Source of the DNA: DASRDR01 sp035550795
GTDB lineage: Bacteria > Methylomirabilota > Methylomirabilia > Rokubacteriales > DASRDR01
Assembly (NCBI GenBank): GCA_035550795.1
Contig: DASZOL010000016.1
Span: forward strand, 1 to 64,000
Direction: 5' to 3'
DNA: 64,000 nt
Both the position numbers and the translations under genes were made by a program. Below, in pieces: positions 1 to 8,829 of the stretch (the stretch's first letter is position 1; each line of letters opens with the position of its first letter). Under the pieces are notes generated by a model. That model was not told the DNA's origin and did not search any database. It saw nothing but the letters and a program-made list of their open reading frames with translations.

Positions 1-1266
1 CCCGACGAACGCCACGGTCAGGAGCGCCAGAACGAGTCCCATGAGCCACCACCGTCCGGCCGCGAAGCCGGCCCGGACGAGGGCGAGCTCCGACACGAAG
101 GGGCCGAAGGGCGGCAGGCCGACGAGCGCCAGGGCGCCGACGAGGAAGAAGCCCCCGGTCCACGGCATCGTCCGGAGCAGACCCGACACGCGGCCGATCT
201 CGGTCGTCCCGTAACGATGGAGCACGCGGCCGGCCAGGAAGAACATCGTGGACTTCGCGAGGGTGTGGTTCGCGAGGTGCAGCATGGCCGCGACGGCGCC
301 GGGCGCTCCCAGGGCCAGCCCCAGGCAGATCAGGCCGGTGTGCTCGATGCTGGAGTACGCCAGCATCCGCTTGTAGTTCCGCTGAGCCACCAGGCTGAAC
401 GCGGCGATCCCCAGCGACAGGACGCCGAGGACGAGCAGCAGCCGGTCGGGGAAGTCCCGGCCGACGGCGGCGCTGACCACGGCCTTCCAGCGGACCACCG
501 CGTAAAGTGCCACCGCGAGCAGCACGCCCGACATCATGGCGGAGAGGGGCGCCGGCGCCTCGGCATGGGCATCGGGCAGCCACGTGTGCATCGGCGCCAG
601 CCCCGCCTTCGTCCCGTAGCCCACCAGGATGAACACGAACGCCAGCTGCACGACCTCGGGATGGAGAGAGGGCGCGGCGGCCCGCAGCACGGTCCAGTTC
701 AGGACGCCTTCGTGCGGATCCGCCAGGCTCACGAAGTCGAAGTACCCGAGCACGGTGCCGGCGAACGCGAGCGCGATGCCCACCGAGCCGAGCAACACGT
801 ACTTCCACGAGGCCTCCACTGACGCCTTGCTGACGTCGAGCGCGACCAGCATGGCCGAGGTGATCGTCGTCGCCTCGATCGCCACCCACATCAGCCCGAC
901 GTTGTTCGTCGTGACGGCGCAGAGCATGGTGAAGGCGAACAGGTTGACGAAGATCTGGAAGCGTCGGGTCCGGCGCGGCTCCTCGTCCGGCTCGAGGCCC
1001 GGGCCGAGCCACGCCGCCAGCGCCGTTACCACCGAGACGCAGGCGGCCATCAGCGCGGACAGGGCGTCGACTCGAAACAGGTCCTGCCACCCGGCGACGA
1101 CGACCCGCCCCGCCGCGACCTGCGCCCCCAGCGCGAGAGCAGCCAGGAGCGAGACCAGGGAGAGGGCCGCGTTGACCCACCCGACCGCGCGTCGATAGGG
1201 CACGGCGATCAGGGCGAGCAGCGCCGCCAGCAGCGGCGGGCCGAGCAGGAAGGTCAGCGCGCTCAC
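1..1266 (-). CDS. hyfF: HyfF-like proton-antiporter membrane subunit (partial, C-terminus off the left edge)
   Basis: These are the first 422 codons of an antiporter-like membrane subunit of the HyfF/NuoN family, which in group 4 hydrogenases and formate hydrogenlyases couples electron transfer to H+ or Na+ translocation. The reading frame starts at a GTG (1266-1264, VSALTFLLGP), 7 bp after the hyfE stop, and is open to base 1. It is almost entirely hydrophobic helices. Family landmarks are visible: GTKAGLAPMHTWLPDAH, whose Lys belongs to the translocation path, LAYSSIEHTG, and HLANHTLAKSTMFFLAG. The gene is the last in-window member of an operon starting at 5805. The catalytic large subunit (HyfG-like) is not in the window and would be expected beyond the left edge. 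NuoN or MrpD are alternative labels, but the neighbours favour the Hyf type. Confidence 0.85.
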   Translation of the reverse strand, partial: MSALTFLLGPPLLAALLALIAVPYRRAVGWVNAALSLVSLLAALALGAQVAAGRVVVAGWQDLFRVDALSALMAACVSVVTALAAWLGPGLEPDEEPRRTRRFQIFVNLFAFTMLCAVTTNNVGLMWVAIEATTITSAMLVALDVSKASVEASWKYVLLGSVGIALAFAGTVLGYFDFVSLADPHEGVLNWTVLRAAAPSLHPEVVQLAFVFILVGYGTKAGLAPMHTWLPDAHAEAPAPLSAMMSGVLLAVALYAVVRWKAVVSAAVGRDFPDRLLLVLGVLSLGIAAFSLVAQRNYKRMLAYSSIEHTGLICLGLALGAPGAVAAMLHLANHTLAKSTMFFLAGRVLHRYGTTEIGRVSGLLRTMPWTGGFFLVGALALVGLPPFGPFVSELALVRAGFAAGRWWLMGLVLALLTVAFVG

Positions 1267-1273
1267 AGCCCGC

Positions 1274-1930
1274 TCAGTGCCTCAGCCGGCTGAGCCGCTC
1301 GACATCGATGCTCTCGAACGTCTCGTGAATCCGGTACACGAAGATCTGCATGACCAGAAATCCGAGCAGGGCGTCGAGGAACACCCCGAGCTCCACGATC
1401 AGGGGAACCCCGTAGGTGCCGAGGACCGCCAGCAGGGCGAGGCCGTTCTCCAGCATGAGGAAGCCGATCACCTGCGTGATCGCCTTCTTGCGGCTGACCA
1501 GGACGAACAGGCTGACCAGGATGAGTCCCATGGCGAGCGGCATCGCCGCCCGCGTCGGCAGCCGGCTGAGCGCCACCAGCGGACGGGAGATGGCGTAGCC
1601 CAGGAGCACCAGGAGGCCTGCGAGCACGAGCGAGGTCGCCGTGTTCACGTAGGGTTTGATCTCGCGCTCGGCGCGAAATCGCTGCTCCATGCGCCGAAGC
1701 AGCGCGGGTATGGCGACTCCCTTGACGGCCAGGATCAGGGCGGCGACCCAGTACAGGTCCGGGCGCCGCCCGTAGTACGCCACGACGGTCGTCACGCCCA
1801 CCAGCACGGTCGACTGCCACGCGAAGGCGTTCACGTAAGCCGGGACATCGCGGCGTCCCAGGACGACGAAGGCGAGCAGCAGGGCCAGGCTCGAGCCGAG
1901 AACGGACAGCTGGGAGAACGTGGCGTCCAT
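1274..1930 (-). CDS. hyfE: HyfE-like membrane subunit of group 4 hydrogenase
   Basis: A 218-residue integral membrane protein, the usual length for HyfE, a small subunit of hydrogenase-4-type complexes whose C-terminal part resembles NuoK. It starts at an ATG (1930-1928) 4 bp after the stop of the HyfC-like gene and ends with RLSRLRH 7 bp before the HyfF-like start. Hydrophobic helices fill most of the chain, and FLMLENGLALLAVLG near residue 160 is the recognisable NuoK-like segment with a membrane-embedded Glu. It probably acts in proton transfer between the antiporter modules. HyfE together with B, C, F and I separates this locus from complex I operons, which carry NuoK and NuoJ instead. 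Confidence 0.85.
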   Translation of the reverse strand: MDATFSQLSVLGSSLALLLAFVVLGRRDVPAYVNAFAWQSTVLVGVTTVVAYYGRRPDLYWVAALILAVKGVAIPALLRRMEQRFRAEREIKPYVNTATSLVLAGLLVLLGYAISRPLVALSRLPTRAAMPLAMGLILVSLFVLVSRKKAITQVIGFLMLENGLALLAVLGTYGVPLIVELGVFLDALLGFLVMQIFVYRIHETFESIDVERLSRLRH

Positions 1931-1934
1931 CGCG

Positions 1935-2873
1935 TCACCGCAAGAGGAAGGACGACGAGACCGCCAGGAGCGCCAGCACGAACGAGACGCTCAAGAGCTC
2001 CGGCACCCGGAACAGCCGGAGCTTGGCGACGCGCGTCTCGAGAACGGCGACCGTGGCGGCCAGGACGAGCAGCTTCAGCAGGAAGCTCCCCAGCGACACG
2101 AGGAGGGACTCCAGCGTCAATGCGCGCGCCACGCCCCATGGCACGAAGAGGTTGCCGAGCAGGGCGAAGAAGATCAGCAGCTTGATCGACGCCGCCCACT
2201 CGACGAGCGCCAGGTACCGCCCCGAGTACTCGAGGACCATCGCCTCGTGGATCATCGTGAGCTCGAGATGCGTGGCCGGGTTGTCCACCGGCAGCCGCCC
2301 GGTCTCCGCGAGGGTGACGACGAAGAGCGCGGCGAACGCCAGCAGGTGACCCGGGCTCACGGCTCGCGCGGGGTCCGTCAGCGTGGCCACCACGATCCGC
2401 CCGAGATTGGTGGAGCCCGCGCTGAGCGCCAGGGCGAAGACGGCCAGGGCGACGGTCGGCTCGGCGAGAGCGGCCACGGTCACCTCGCGGCTCGCGCCCA
2501 TTCCTCCGAACGCGGAGCCCGGATCCAGCCCGGCGAGCGCCAGACAGAACGTCCCCAGGAGCAGCAGGTACACGAGCACGAGGAGATCGCCCATCGTGTC
2601 GAAGACCATGGGGGCCGCCAGCACCGGCACCAGCGCGGTCGCCGCCACGGCGCTGGCGAAGATGACGAACGGCGCGGCCCGGAAGAGCCACGAGGCGTTG
2701 CTGGAGACGACGACCTCCTTGCCGAAGAGCTTCCGCAGCTCGAGGTACGGCTGCCAGAACGGCGCCCCGCGCCTGTTCTGGAGCCGCGCCTTCATCCAGC
2801 GAATCAGCCCCGCCAGCCCCGGGGCCAGGAGCAGCGCGAGGACCACCTCTCCGAGGCTGACCAGGTAACGCAT
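1935..2873 (-). CDS. hyfC: HyfC/HycD-like (NuoH family) membrane subunit
   Basis: A 312-residue NuoH-family protein that anchors the hydrophilic arm of group 4 hydrogenase complexes to the membrane modules. I chose the ATG at 2873-2871 (MRYLVSLGEV) because its A is the last base of the upstream TGA stop, giving a TGATG overlap and translational coupling; a longer upstream frame is hydrophilic and lies inside the HyfB-like gene. Visible family features include GLIRWMKARLQNRRG with the basic loop after helix 1, WQPYLELRKLFGKE, and the acidic ETGRLPVDNPATHLELTM segment followed by HEAMVLEYSGR, all typical of NuoH/HycD. About eight membrane segments are apparent. Confidence 0.88.
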   Translation of the reverse strand: MRYLVSLGEVVLALLLAPGLAGLIRWMKARLQNRRGAPFWQPYLELRKLFGKEVVVSSNASWLFRAAPFVIFASAVAATALVPVLAAPMVFDTMGDLLVLVYLLLLGTFCLALAGLDPGSAFGGMGASREVTVAALAEPTVALAVFALALSAGSTNLGRIVVATLTDPARAVSPGHLLAFAALFVVTLAETGRLPVDNPATHLELTMIHEAMVLEYSGRYLALVEWAASIKLLIFFALLGNLFVPWGVARALTLESLLVSLGSFLLKLLVLAATVAVLETRVAKLRLFRVPELLSVSFVLALLAVSSSFLLR

Positions 2874-4906
2874 CAGCTCGTCCAGCGCGACACCAGGAGG
2901 AGCACGACGAGGGCGAGGATCATGTACAGCAGGTAGAGATGGAGCGAGCCCGCCTGCACCCAGCGCACCCGGAAGGCCGTTCGGCGCAGGAACGCTACGA
3001 CGGGCGCGTAGAGCAGGCGCTCGAACCACGGAATCACCTCGCTCCGGTAGGCAATCGACTGGACGAAGTACTTCGACTCGGGGTGGAAGTCGATCGACAG
3101 GTCCTCAGTGGGCCGGTACAGCTCGGCGAAGACGCGCCGCAGCGGCTCGGCGAACGCGGTGGCCGTGTACTCCATCCGCGGCGTCTGGCCGATCCGACCG
3201 CAGCCCCAGGTGTCACTCACGCGCAGGCGCCGATCGACGGAGCCGAGCCGGAAGGCCGCGAGGATGGCGAGAGGCACCAGGCAGAGTCCCGCCGCCAGGA
3301 CGGCCGGCGCGATCACGCCCGCCGTGCCGGGCACCTCGAGCGCCAGCCGCGGCATCTCCGTCAAGAGGCCGGCGGGCAAGCCGCCCAGTCCCGCGACCGC
3401 CGTCCCCAGGGTCGGCACCACGAGGCTCGGCCCCACCCCCAGGCACAGGCAGGCGAGGGCAAGCGCGCCCATGCCGAGCTGCATGGCGAGCGGAACCTCG
3501 CGGGCGGCGGCGGCGTGATCCGAGCGGGGCATGGCGAGAAACGTGATACCGAACGCCTTCACGAAGCAGGCCGCCGCGAGGCCGCTCGTCAGGGCGAGCA
3601 TCCCGACCGCGAAGGCCATGATCAAGCCGAGTTCCGGCCGCGGTAGCGTCGGGCCGCCCAGGAGCGCCTGGAACACCAGCCACTCCGAGACAAACCCGTT
3701 CAGCGGCGGCAGCCCGGAGATGGCGGCGGCGCCGACGAGGAAGCAGAAAGCCGTGCGCGGCATCCGCTTGATGAGCCCGCCCAGCTCCTCCATGTTGCGC
3801 GTATGGGTCGCGTGGACCACCGCGCCCGAGCCGAGGAAGAGCAGGCCCTTGAAGCAGGCGTGGTTGAGCGTGTGGTAGAGGCCGGCCACGAGCCCCACCG
3901 CGGCGAGGGGCATCAGACCGTAGCTCCGGAACATCAGTCCCGCGCCGACGCCGAGGAAGATGATCCCAACGTTCTCGACGGAGTGATACGCGAGCAGGCG
4001 CTTGAGATCGTGTTCCATGAGCGCATAGAGCACTCCCAGCAGCGCCGACACGGCCCCCACGGCCAGGATCACCCCGCCCCACCAGGGCGGACCGCCGCCG
4101 AGCAGATCCAGGGTGAAACGCAGCAGGCCATAGACCCCCATCTTGATCATCACGCCGGACATGAGCGCCGACACGTGGCTCGGGGCGGCCGGATGCGCGA
4201 GCGGCAGCCACACGTGCAGCGGGACCAGGCCCGCCTTCGATCCGAATCCGAGGAGGACGAGGACGAACACGGCATTCCGCGTGTGGCCGGGCAACGCTGC
4301 CGCGGCGGTCCGGAGGTCCGCGAAGCCCGTGGACGCTGCGCTCGCTCCCAGGAGCAGGAAGGCCGCCATCAGCAGCACGAGCCCACCGTGGGCCATGGCG
4401 AGGTACCAGAGCCCGGCCTGGCGGGTCTCCCGCTGATCGGAGTCGGTGAGCACGAGGAAGTACGAGGCCACCGACATCGCCTCCCAGAGGAGCAGGAACG
4501 TCACGATGTTGTCCGCGAACGGGACGAGGCTCAGAGCCAGCAGGAAGAGGTTCAGCATGGCTCCGAGCGGGCGAAGAGACGGGGTGCCCTCCCAGGCGCG
4601 GGAGTAGGCTCCGCCGAAGAGCGCGGAGGGGATCGCCACGACCTCGACCACCAGCACGAAGAACGCGCTCAGGCGATCCAGGCGGAGGCTGACGCCTCCC
4701 GCCACGGCGAGGAGCTGCGGAATCTCCAGCTGGAATGGCGTGCCGCGGATCAGCGTGTCCAGGCCCAGCACGAGCCCGGCGCCGCTGCCCACGATGGCCC
4801 CCGCCGTCGCGACGCCGCGGGCACCCGGGCCCGACCGGGCGACGAGGGCGCCGACGGCGCCCGCGGCATGCCCCAGGGTCATCACGAGGAGCAGCGGCAG
4901 GGTCAC
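2873..4906 (-). CDS. hyfB: HyfB-like proton-antiporter membrane subunit
   Basis: A 677-residue antiporter-like protein of the NuoL/HyfB family with about 14-16 membrane segments. The start is a GTG (4906-4904, VTLPLLLVMT), 7 bp after the stop of the NuoB-like gene; the frame is open further upstream, but that stretch is soluble and overlaps the neighbour. Core motifs are LLLWEAMSVASYFLVLTD, LGFGSKAGLVPLHVWLPLAH with the conserved Lys, LLAYHSVENVG and HTLNHACFKGLLFLG. The polar C-terminal region (YTATAFAEPLRR, then FHPESKYFVQ) is characteristic of HyfB/HycC rather than NuoL. It should form one of two ion-pumping modules with HyfF. It ends by overlapping the HyfC start. Confidence 0.88.
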   Translation of the reverse strand: MTLPLLLVMTLGHAAGAVGALVARSGPGARGVATAGAIVGSGAGLVLGLDTLIRGTPFQLEIPQLLAVAGGVSLRLDRLSAFFVLVVEVVAIPSALFGGAYSRAWEGTPSLRPLGAMLNLFLLALSLVPFADNIVTFLLLWEAMSVASYFLVLTDSDQRETRQAGLWYLAMAHGGLVLLMAAFLLLGASAASTGFADLRTAAAALPGHTRNAVFVLVLLGFGSKAGLVPLHVWLPLAHPAAPSHVSALMSGVMIKMGVYGLLRFTLDLLGGGPPWWGGVILAVGAVSALLGVLYALMEHDLKRLLAYHSVENVGIIFLGVGAGLMFRSYGLMPLAAVGLVAGLYHTLNHACFKGLLFLGSGAVVHATHTRNMEELGGLIKRMPRTAFCFLVGAAAISGLPPLNGFVSEWLVFQALLGGPTLPRPELGLIMAFAVGMLALTSGLAAACFVKAFGITFLAMPRSDHAAAAREVPLAMQLGMGALALACLCLGVGPSLVVPTLGTAVAGLGGLPAGLLTEMPRLALEVPGTAGVIAPAVLAAGLCLVPLAILAAFRLGSVDRRLRVSDTWGCGRIGQTPRMEYTATAFAEPLRRVFAELYRPTEDLSIDFHPESKYFVQSIAYRSEVIPWFERLLYAPVVAFLRRTAFRVRWVQAGSLHLYLLYMILALVVLLLVSRWTS

Positions 4907-4913
4907 GCCACGC

Positions 4914-5441
4914 TTATCGCCGAGCGGGTAGGGCCGACAGCCGATCGAGCGCCGCCAGGATGCCCCGGAGGATGTCGGCCGGCTCGGGGGGACACCCCGG
5001 CACGAACACGTCCACGGGGACGATCTGATCGACGCTCCCCGCGACCGCGTAGCTTCCCCGGAAGACGCCACATGTCCTGGCGCAGTCGCCGACCGCGACG
5101 ACAAGCTTCGGATCGGGCGTCGCCTCGTACGTCTTCCGGAGGGGCACTTCCATGTTGCGTGTCACCGGGCCGGTGACCAGAAGGAGATCCGCGTGTCGGG
5201 GCGAGGCAACGAAGTGCACACCGAAGCGCTCGCTGTCGTAGACAGGACCTGTAAGGCCACTGATCTCCAGCTCGCAGCCGTTACAGGACCCGGCATCGAC
5301 TTCCCGGATCGCGACCGCCCGCCCGAGCAGCTTCCGCGTCCGCTCCTCTAGCTGCCGAACCAGCTCGACAGCGCTCGCGTCGCCGGGTTCGAGCGGCTCG
5401 GTGACGAGACCGACCTTCAGGATCTTGGCGAGGAGGGACAC
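4914..5441 (-). CDS. hyfI: NuoB-like small subunit of group 4 hydrogenase (HyfI/HycG type)
   Basis: A 175-residue electron-transfer subunit carrying the proximal [4Fe-4S] cluster next to the hydrogenase large subunit. Cysteines occur as CNGC (C53, C56), GDC (C120), C124 and VPGCPPEP (C150). The spaced C-x2-C pattern is that of group 4 hydrogenases, whereas complex I NuoB has adjacent cysteines, so I favour a hydrogenase-type complex. It starts at GTG 5441, one base past the ArsR stop at 5443, and is followed after 7 bp by the HyfB-like gene. Being the only hydrophilic core subunit in the window, it cannot show whether the partner large subunit keeps its Ni ligands. Confidence 0.87.
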   Translation of the reverse strand: MSLLAKILKVGLVTEPLEPGDASAVELVRQLEERTRKLLGRAVAIREVDAGSCNGCELEISGLTGPVYDSERFGVHFVASPRHADLLLVTGPVTRNMEVPLRKTYEATPDPKLVVAVGDCARTCGVFRGSYAVAGSVDQIVPVDVFVPGCPPEPADILRGILAALDRLSALPARR

Positions 5442-5442
5442 G

Positions 5443-5805
5443 TCAGCGCCGCGAGCGCTCGCGCTGCAGCTCGCGGAGCATGTCCTGCGTGCCGGCGAGC
5501 TGGTTGCTGAAGATCCGGCGCGCGACGCCGAGGAGATCGCCGACCAGAGGGTCGCGCAGCGCGTAGCGGACGGTGACCCCCACCTTGCGCGACGTCACCA
5601 CGTGGTTCGCGCGCAGCACCGCGAGGTGCTGGGAGACGCTTGACTGATCGAGCGCCAGGGCGCCCTGGAGCTCCTGAACCGTCCGGTCCCGCTCCACCAG
5701 GTGCTCGACGATGCGGATCCGGACCGGATGGGCCAGCGCCTTGAAGAAGCGCGCCTTGAACCCCTGGAGCTCCCCGATCGCCGGCGGCGCGCTCACGGGC
5801 ATCAT
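5443..5805 (-). CDS. ArsR-family winged-helix regulator heading the hyf-like operon
   Basis: A 120-residue dimeric winged-helix repressor type. The HTH region is plain: ARFFKALAHPVRIRIVEHL followed by ELQGALALDQSSVSQHLAVL as the recognition helix, then the wing VTSRKVGVTVRYALRD. No cysteine pair is present, so metal sensing of the classical ArsR/SmtB kind is not indicated; a redox, gas or protein signal is possible but unproven. It is the first gene of the hydrogenase-like operon, with its stop 1 bp from the next start, so it is very likely co-transcribed and autoregulated. Two consecutive ATGs (5805 and 5802) could serve as start. Confidence 0.85.
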   Translation of the reverse strand: MMPVSAPPAIGELQGFKARFFKALAHPVRIRIVEHLVERDRTVQELQGALALDQSSVSQHLAVLRANHVVTSRKVGVTVRYALRDPLVGDLLGVARRIFSNQLAGTQDMLRELQRERSRR

Positions 5806-5842
5806 TGTATTTGAGTACTATCATATGTCAAACTCATGATGC
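5806..5842. promoter_or_regulatory. Low-G+C upstream segment with imperfect dyad, probable operator
   Basis: The bases just upstream of the ArsR-type gene form an island of low G+C in a very G+C-rich window. It contains TGAGT (5812-5816) and ACTCA (5832-5836) as inverted arms 15 bp apart, plus ATATGT-like sequence between them. This is the expected place for an autoregulatory ArsR-family site and for the promoter of the minus-strand operon. I could not pair clean -35 and -10 boxes. Confidence 0.4.
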
Positions 5843-5936
5843 TCGCCGATGCCGGGCGAGGGTGACGCGGCTCACGGAGACGGGCACTCCGGGACTACCG
5901 GCGAGGGTGGTCCGCCCGCAGGGTGAGGCGAAGGCG

Positions 5937-6410
5937 ATGGGATTCTACTTGGCCCGGGGGCGCGGGACGGCCTGGAGCGATCTCGGGGCGTCCATCACCT
6001 GGCGGGAGTACAACTCGGCCCTGGCTGCGGCGACTGATCGGGAGGATCCGGCCCTCGAACGGGGCCGCTTCGGCGCCTCGGTGCTGCCGTACCTCGGCGT
6101 GGGACCGGAGGAGACCGCGCTCGCCGTCCTCGCCGAGCAGGTTCGCCGGCGGCCGGAGGACGAGGTCGCCCAGCGCCTGCTCGGCCTCACTCACCTCGCC
6201 CGGGGACGCCACGGCGCTGCCGCCAGGCACCTGGAGATCGCCTTCCGTCTGGTCCGGCGCCACGCCAATCGGGCCGTGGGTCTGACGGACGCGCTGCGCC
6301 TGCAATGCGAGGCGGCGACGCTGCGGCTGGTGCTGGTGCGCCTCTACACTCGGCTCGGGAATGCGGAGAGGGCGCGCTCTCTGGCGCGGGAGTCCCAGGC
6401 CCTGCTCTGA
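5937..6410 (+). CDS. Small helical-repeat (TPR-like) protein of unknown function
   Basis: About 157 residues from the ATG at 5937 (MGFYLARGRGTAW); the frame is open upstream, but that part is arginine-rich and covers the intergenic operator region, so I prefer this start. The body is alanine/leucine-rich helix: ETALAVLAEQVRRRPEDEV, QRLLGLTHLARGRHGAAA, LRLVLVRLYTRLGNAERA, the spacing and the A/G/Y pattern resembling two or three TPR units. It has no signal peptide, no catalytic motif and no membrane segment. It is divergent from the hyf-like operon and could share its promoter region, but nothing ties it to that function. Confidence 0.6.
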   Translation: MGFYLARGRGTAWSDLGASITWREYNSALAAATDREDPALERGRFGASVLPYLGVGPEETALAVLAEQVRRRPEDEVAQRLLGLTHLARGRHGAAARHLEIAFRLVRRHANRAVGLTDALRLQCEAATLRLVLVRLYTRLGNAERARSLARESQALL

Positions 6411-6508
6411 CCGGCGGCGCCGGAATCCCTGCGCGTGCCGGCGCGTGCCACCAAGGGCGTCCCGGGGTCCGGCGTGACGACCGGGCTCGTGGCTGCGAGC
6501 GGGTGACG

Positions 6509-6536
6509 GGCGGCCGGGTCTAGCCGGCCGGCCGCC
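6509..6536. terminator. GC-rich hairpin at the stop of the molybdo-hydroxylase remnant
   Basis: GGCGGCCGG (6509-6517) pairs perfectly with CCGGCCGCC (6528-6536) around a 10-nt loop containing the stop codon of the minus-strand gene. It sits between convergent genes and may act on both strands, but no T-tract follows. Confidence 0.4.
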
Positions 6537-8505
6537 GAGGGGGGACCGACCCGGCGTCCGTCCCGTTGCTCCCGAGGAGCGCCATGGCGATCCGCTCCGG
6601 CGTGATGGGTAGCTCGGTGATCCGCGCTCCCGTGGCGTCGGCCACAGCGTTGGCGATGGCCGCCGGCGCCGGCACGATCGGCGGCTCCCCGACGCCGCGC
6701 GCCCCGAAGGGGCCGGCCGGCGACGGCACCTCGACGATGATCGTCTCGATCTTCGGCAGGTCTGCCGCGGTGAGCTTCCGGTAGTCGAGCAGGCTCGGAT
6801 TCGTCAGCCGGCCCTTCTCGTCGAAGAGGAGGCCCTCGGTGAGGGCGAATCCGAGGCTCTGAGCGGCGCCCCCCTGCATCTGACCTTCCACGCCGAGCGG
6901 GTTGATCGCCCTGCCGGCGTCCTGGACGACCACGAACTCGTGCAGCGTGAGCTCGCCCGTCTCCGGGTCCACCTCGACCCTCGCCAGCTGCGCGGCGAAG
7001 GCGGGGGCCTGGAGCGCGAACCCCAGGTGGCTCACGCCGAGCACCGGTGGCACCTTCGACATGTAGAGGTTGCCCTTCTTCCCGATCTGGGCGAGCGTGA
7101 TCGAGCGACTTGGCACACCGCGGACCGTCACCCTGCCGTCCTCGATCTCGAGGTCGTGGACGGAGGCCTCCATCTCGGAGGCGGCGATCTCGAGCGTTTG
7201 GCGGCGGGCGTCTCCGGCGGCTTCCATCACCGCGGCGCCGACGGTGTAGATCGTCTTGCTGCCCGCGCTCAGGCCAGTGAGGGGCGCGCTGTCGGTGTCC
7301 CCGGTGGTGATCCGGACCTGGTCGATGTCCACGCCGTACGCGGACGCGGCGATCTGGGCGAGCGCGATGTTGGTGCCCGCGATGTCGACCTGGCCGGTGA
7401 GGACGCTGAGTGACCCGTCCGGGTTAAGCCGGACGGTGGCGCCCGTCGGCTGCAGTCCCGGGATCCAGCCGCCCAGCGCCAGCCCGGTGCCGCGCCGACC
7501 GACGCCGTTCCTGCCGCCGCTGGCCGCCCACTCGCCCCGGGTCGTCCAGAGCGGGTGCTCGCCCAGCCGGCGCAGCACCTCCTTCGCCCCGTTGCTCTGC
7601 CAGGGCTGGCCATCGGCCATCGGATCGCCCTCCTGCATTAGGTGCCGGAGGCGGAACTCGACCGGGTCAAGACCGAGCCGGCGGGCGATCTCCTCCATGT
7701 GGGAGTCGAGGGCGAAGATGGTCTGCGGCGCCGTGGGCGCCCGGTAGGCGGCGACCCTCGGCTTGTGCGTGAGCACCTCCACGCCGCGCACGTCGAAGCT
7801 CGGCCACTTGTAGAGGCTTCCGAGAAACACCGCGCTCATCGTCAGGACGGCGCCCGAGATGGCCCCGGAGTCCAGGATCGTCTCGGCCTCCAGGGCCATG
7901 AGGGTCCCGTCGCGCTTGACGCCGGTCTTGAGCCGGATGATCACCTGGGGCGCGGGCATGCCCGCCTCCAGCTCCTCCCGCCGCGTCATCACGTAGCGGA
8001 CGGGGCGACCCGTGGCCCGCGCCAGCAGCGCGGTGACGGGCTCGCACAGCGCGCGGATCTTGCCGCCGAAGCCACCGCCGCACTCCATCGGGATGACCCG
8101 GATCCGGTTCTCCGGGATCCCGAGCACGTCGGCCACCTCCGAACGAGTGTTGAACGACCCTTGCGTGCTGGCCCACAGGGTGAGCAGGCCGTTGCTGTCC
8201 CACTGAGCCAGCACGGCGTGGGGCTCGAGATAGCCCTGGTGGACCATCGGCACCCGGTAGGTGTGCTCCAGCACGAGGTCGGACTCGGCGAAGCCCGCGA
8301 CCACGTCGCCCCGGTGGAGGTGCGCTTGCTGGGCCACGTTGACGGCACGGCTCGGCCCGGCGTCCCCCTTGGCCGCCGCGACGCCGGAGTGGGCCAGCGC
8401 CTCGCTCGTGTCGGCCTCGGTCCCCGCGTCCGCGACCGGCGGCGCGCCGGGCTGCATCGACAGCACGGGATCGATCGCGACGGGCAGCACCTCGTACGAC
8501 GCCCG
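6520..8505 (-). pseudogene. Molybdopterin-binding subunit of xanthine dehydrogenase family, 5'-truncated
   Basis: The frame encodes the large Mo-cofactor subunit of a xanthine/CO-dehydrogenase-type hydroxylase from the point where the linker reads SYEVLPVAIDPVLS to a normal C-terminus. It keeps MECGGGFGGK, RATGRPVRYVMTRREE, AYRAPTAPQT and the catalytic FGARGVGEPP with its Glu. Missing is the N-terminal hammerhead domain, about 130-160 residues in relatives, including any start codon: homology stops near base 8505, about 20 bp before homology to a ModE-like gene begins on the other strand. The [2Fe-2S] and FAD partner subunits are also absent nearby. The frame stays open upstream only as the antisense of neighbouring genes. 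I call it a truncated gene; an assembly join is the alternative. Confidence 0.75.
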
Positions 8506-8520
8506 ACTCGGCCCGCGACA

Positions 8521-8819
8521 GCACGGGTCAAGACGTGGGTCTGCTTCGGCCCGCGGACCAAGCTTGGAGAAGGTCGCGCCCGTCTGCTGGCGCTGATCGA
8601 CGAGCTCGGGTCGATCCGGAAGGCTGTCGCCCGCATGGGCATGTCGTACCGCAGCGCCTGGGGCTACATCGGCGAGCTCGAGACCGCCGCCGGGTTCCGT
8701 CTGCTGGAGCGGCGGGCCGGCGTCTGCTCGTACAGTACCGCGCCTTCCAGCGAGAGGTGGATCGGCCGTGCGGCGGGGTCCGCGGCACGGGCTTGTCGGG
8801 CCCGACGGGACGGCGGTAA
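8521..8819 (+). pseudogene. ModE-like molybdate-responsive regulator, N-terminal HTH domain, broken
   Basis: VKTWVCFGPRTKLGEG, RARLLALIDELGSIRKA and MSYRSAWGYIGEL are the signature of the ModE-type LysR-like DNA-binding domain. No ATG, GTG or TTG start precedes it within the homologous stretch. After ERRAG (about 8718) the glycine-rich turn and start of the last helix are missing, and homology resumes in the next frame as GRRLLVQYRAFQREVD from 8721, ending at TAA 8817-8819. It is therefore truncated at the 5' end and carries an internal deletion that shifts frame. Family members repress or activate molybdate transport and Mo-enzyme genes, which fits the adjacent molybdo-hydroxylase remnant. 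Confidence 0.7.
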
Positions 8820-8829
8820 GCTCCCGAGC

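Noticed and set aside
1277..5176. Long plus-strand frames opposite the hyf-like genes
   Set aside because: They are Arg/Gly/His/Gln-rich, match no family and mirror the coding strand of well-supported membrane proteins.
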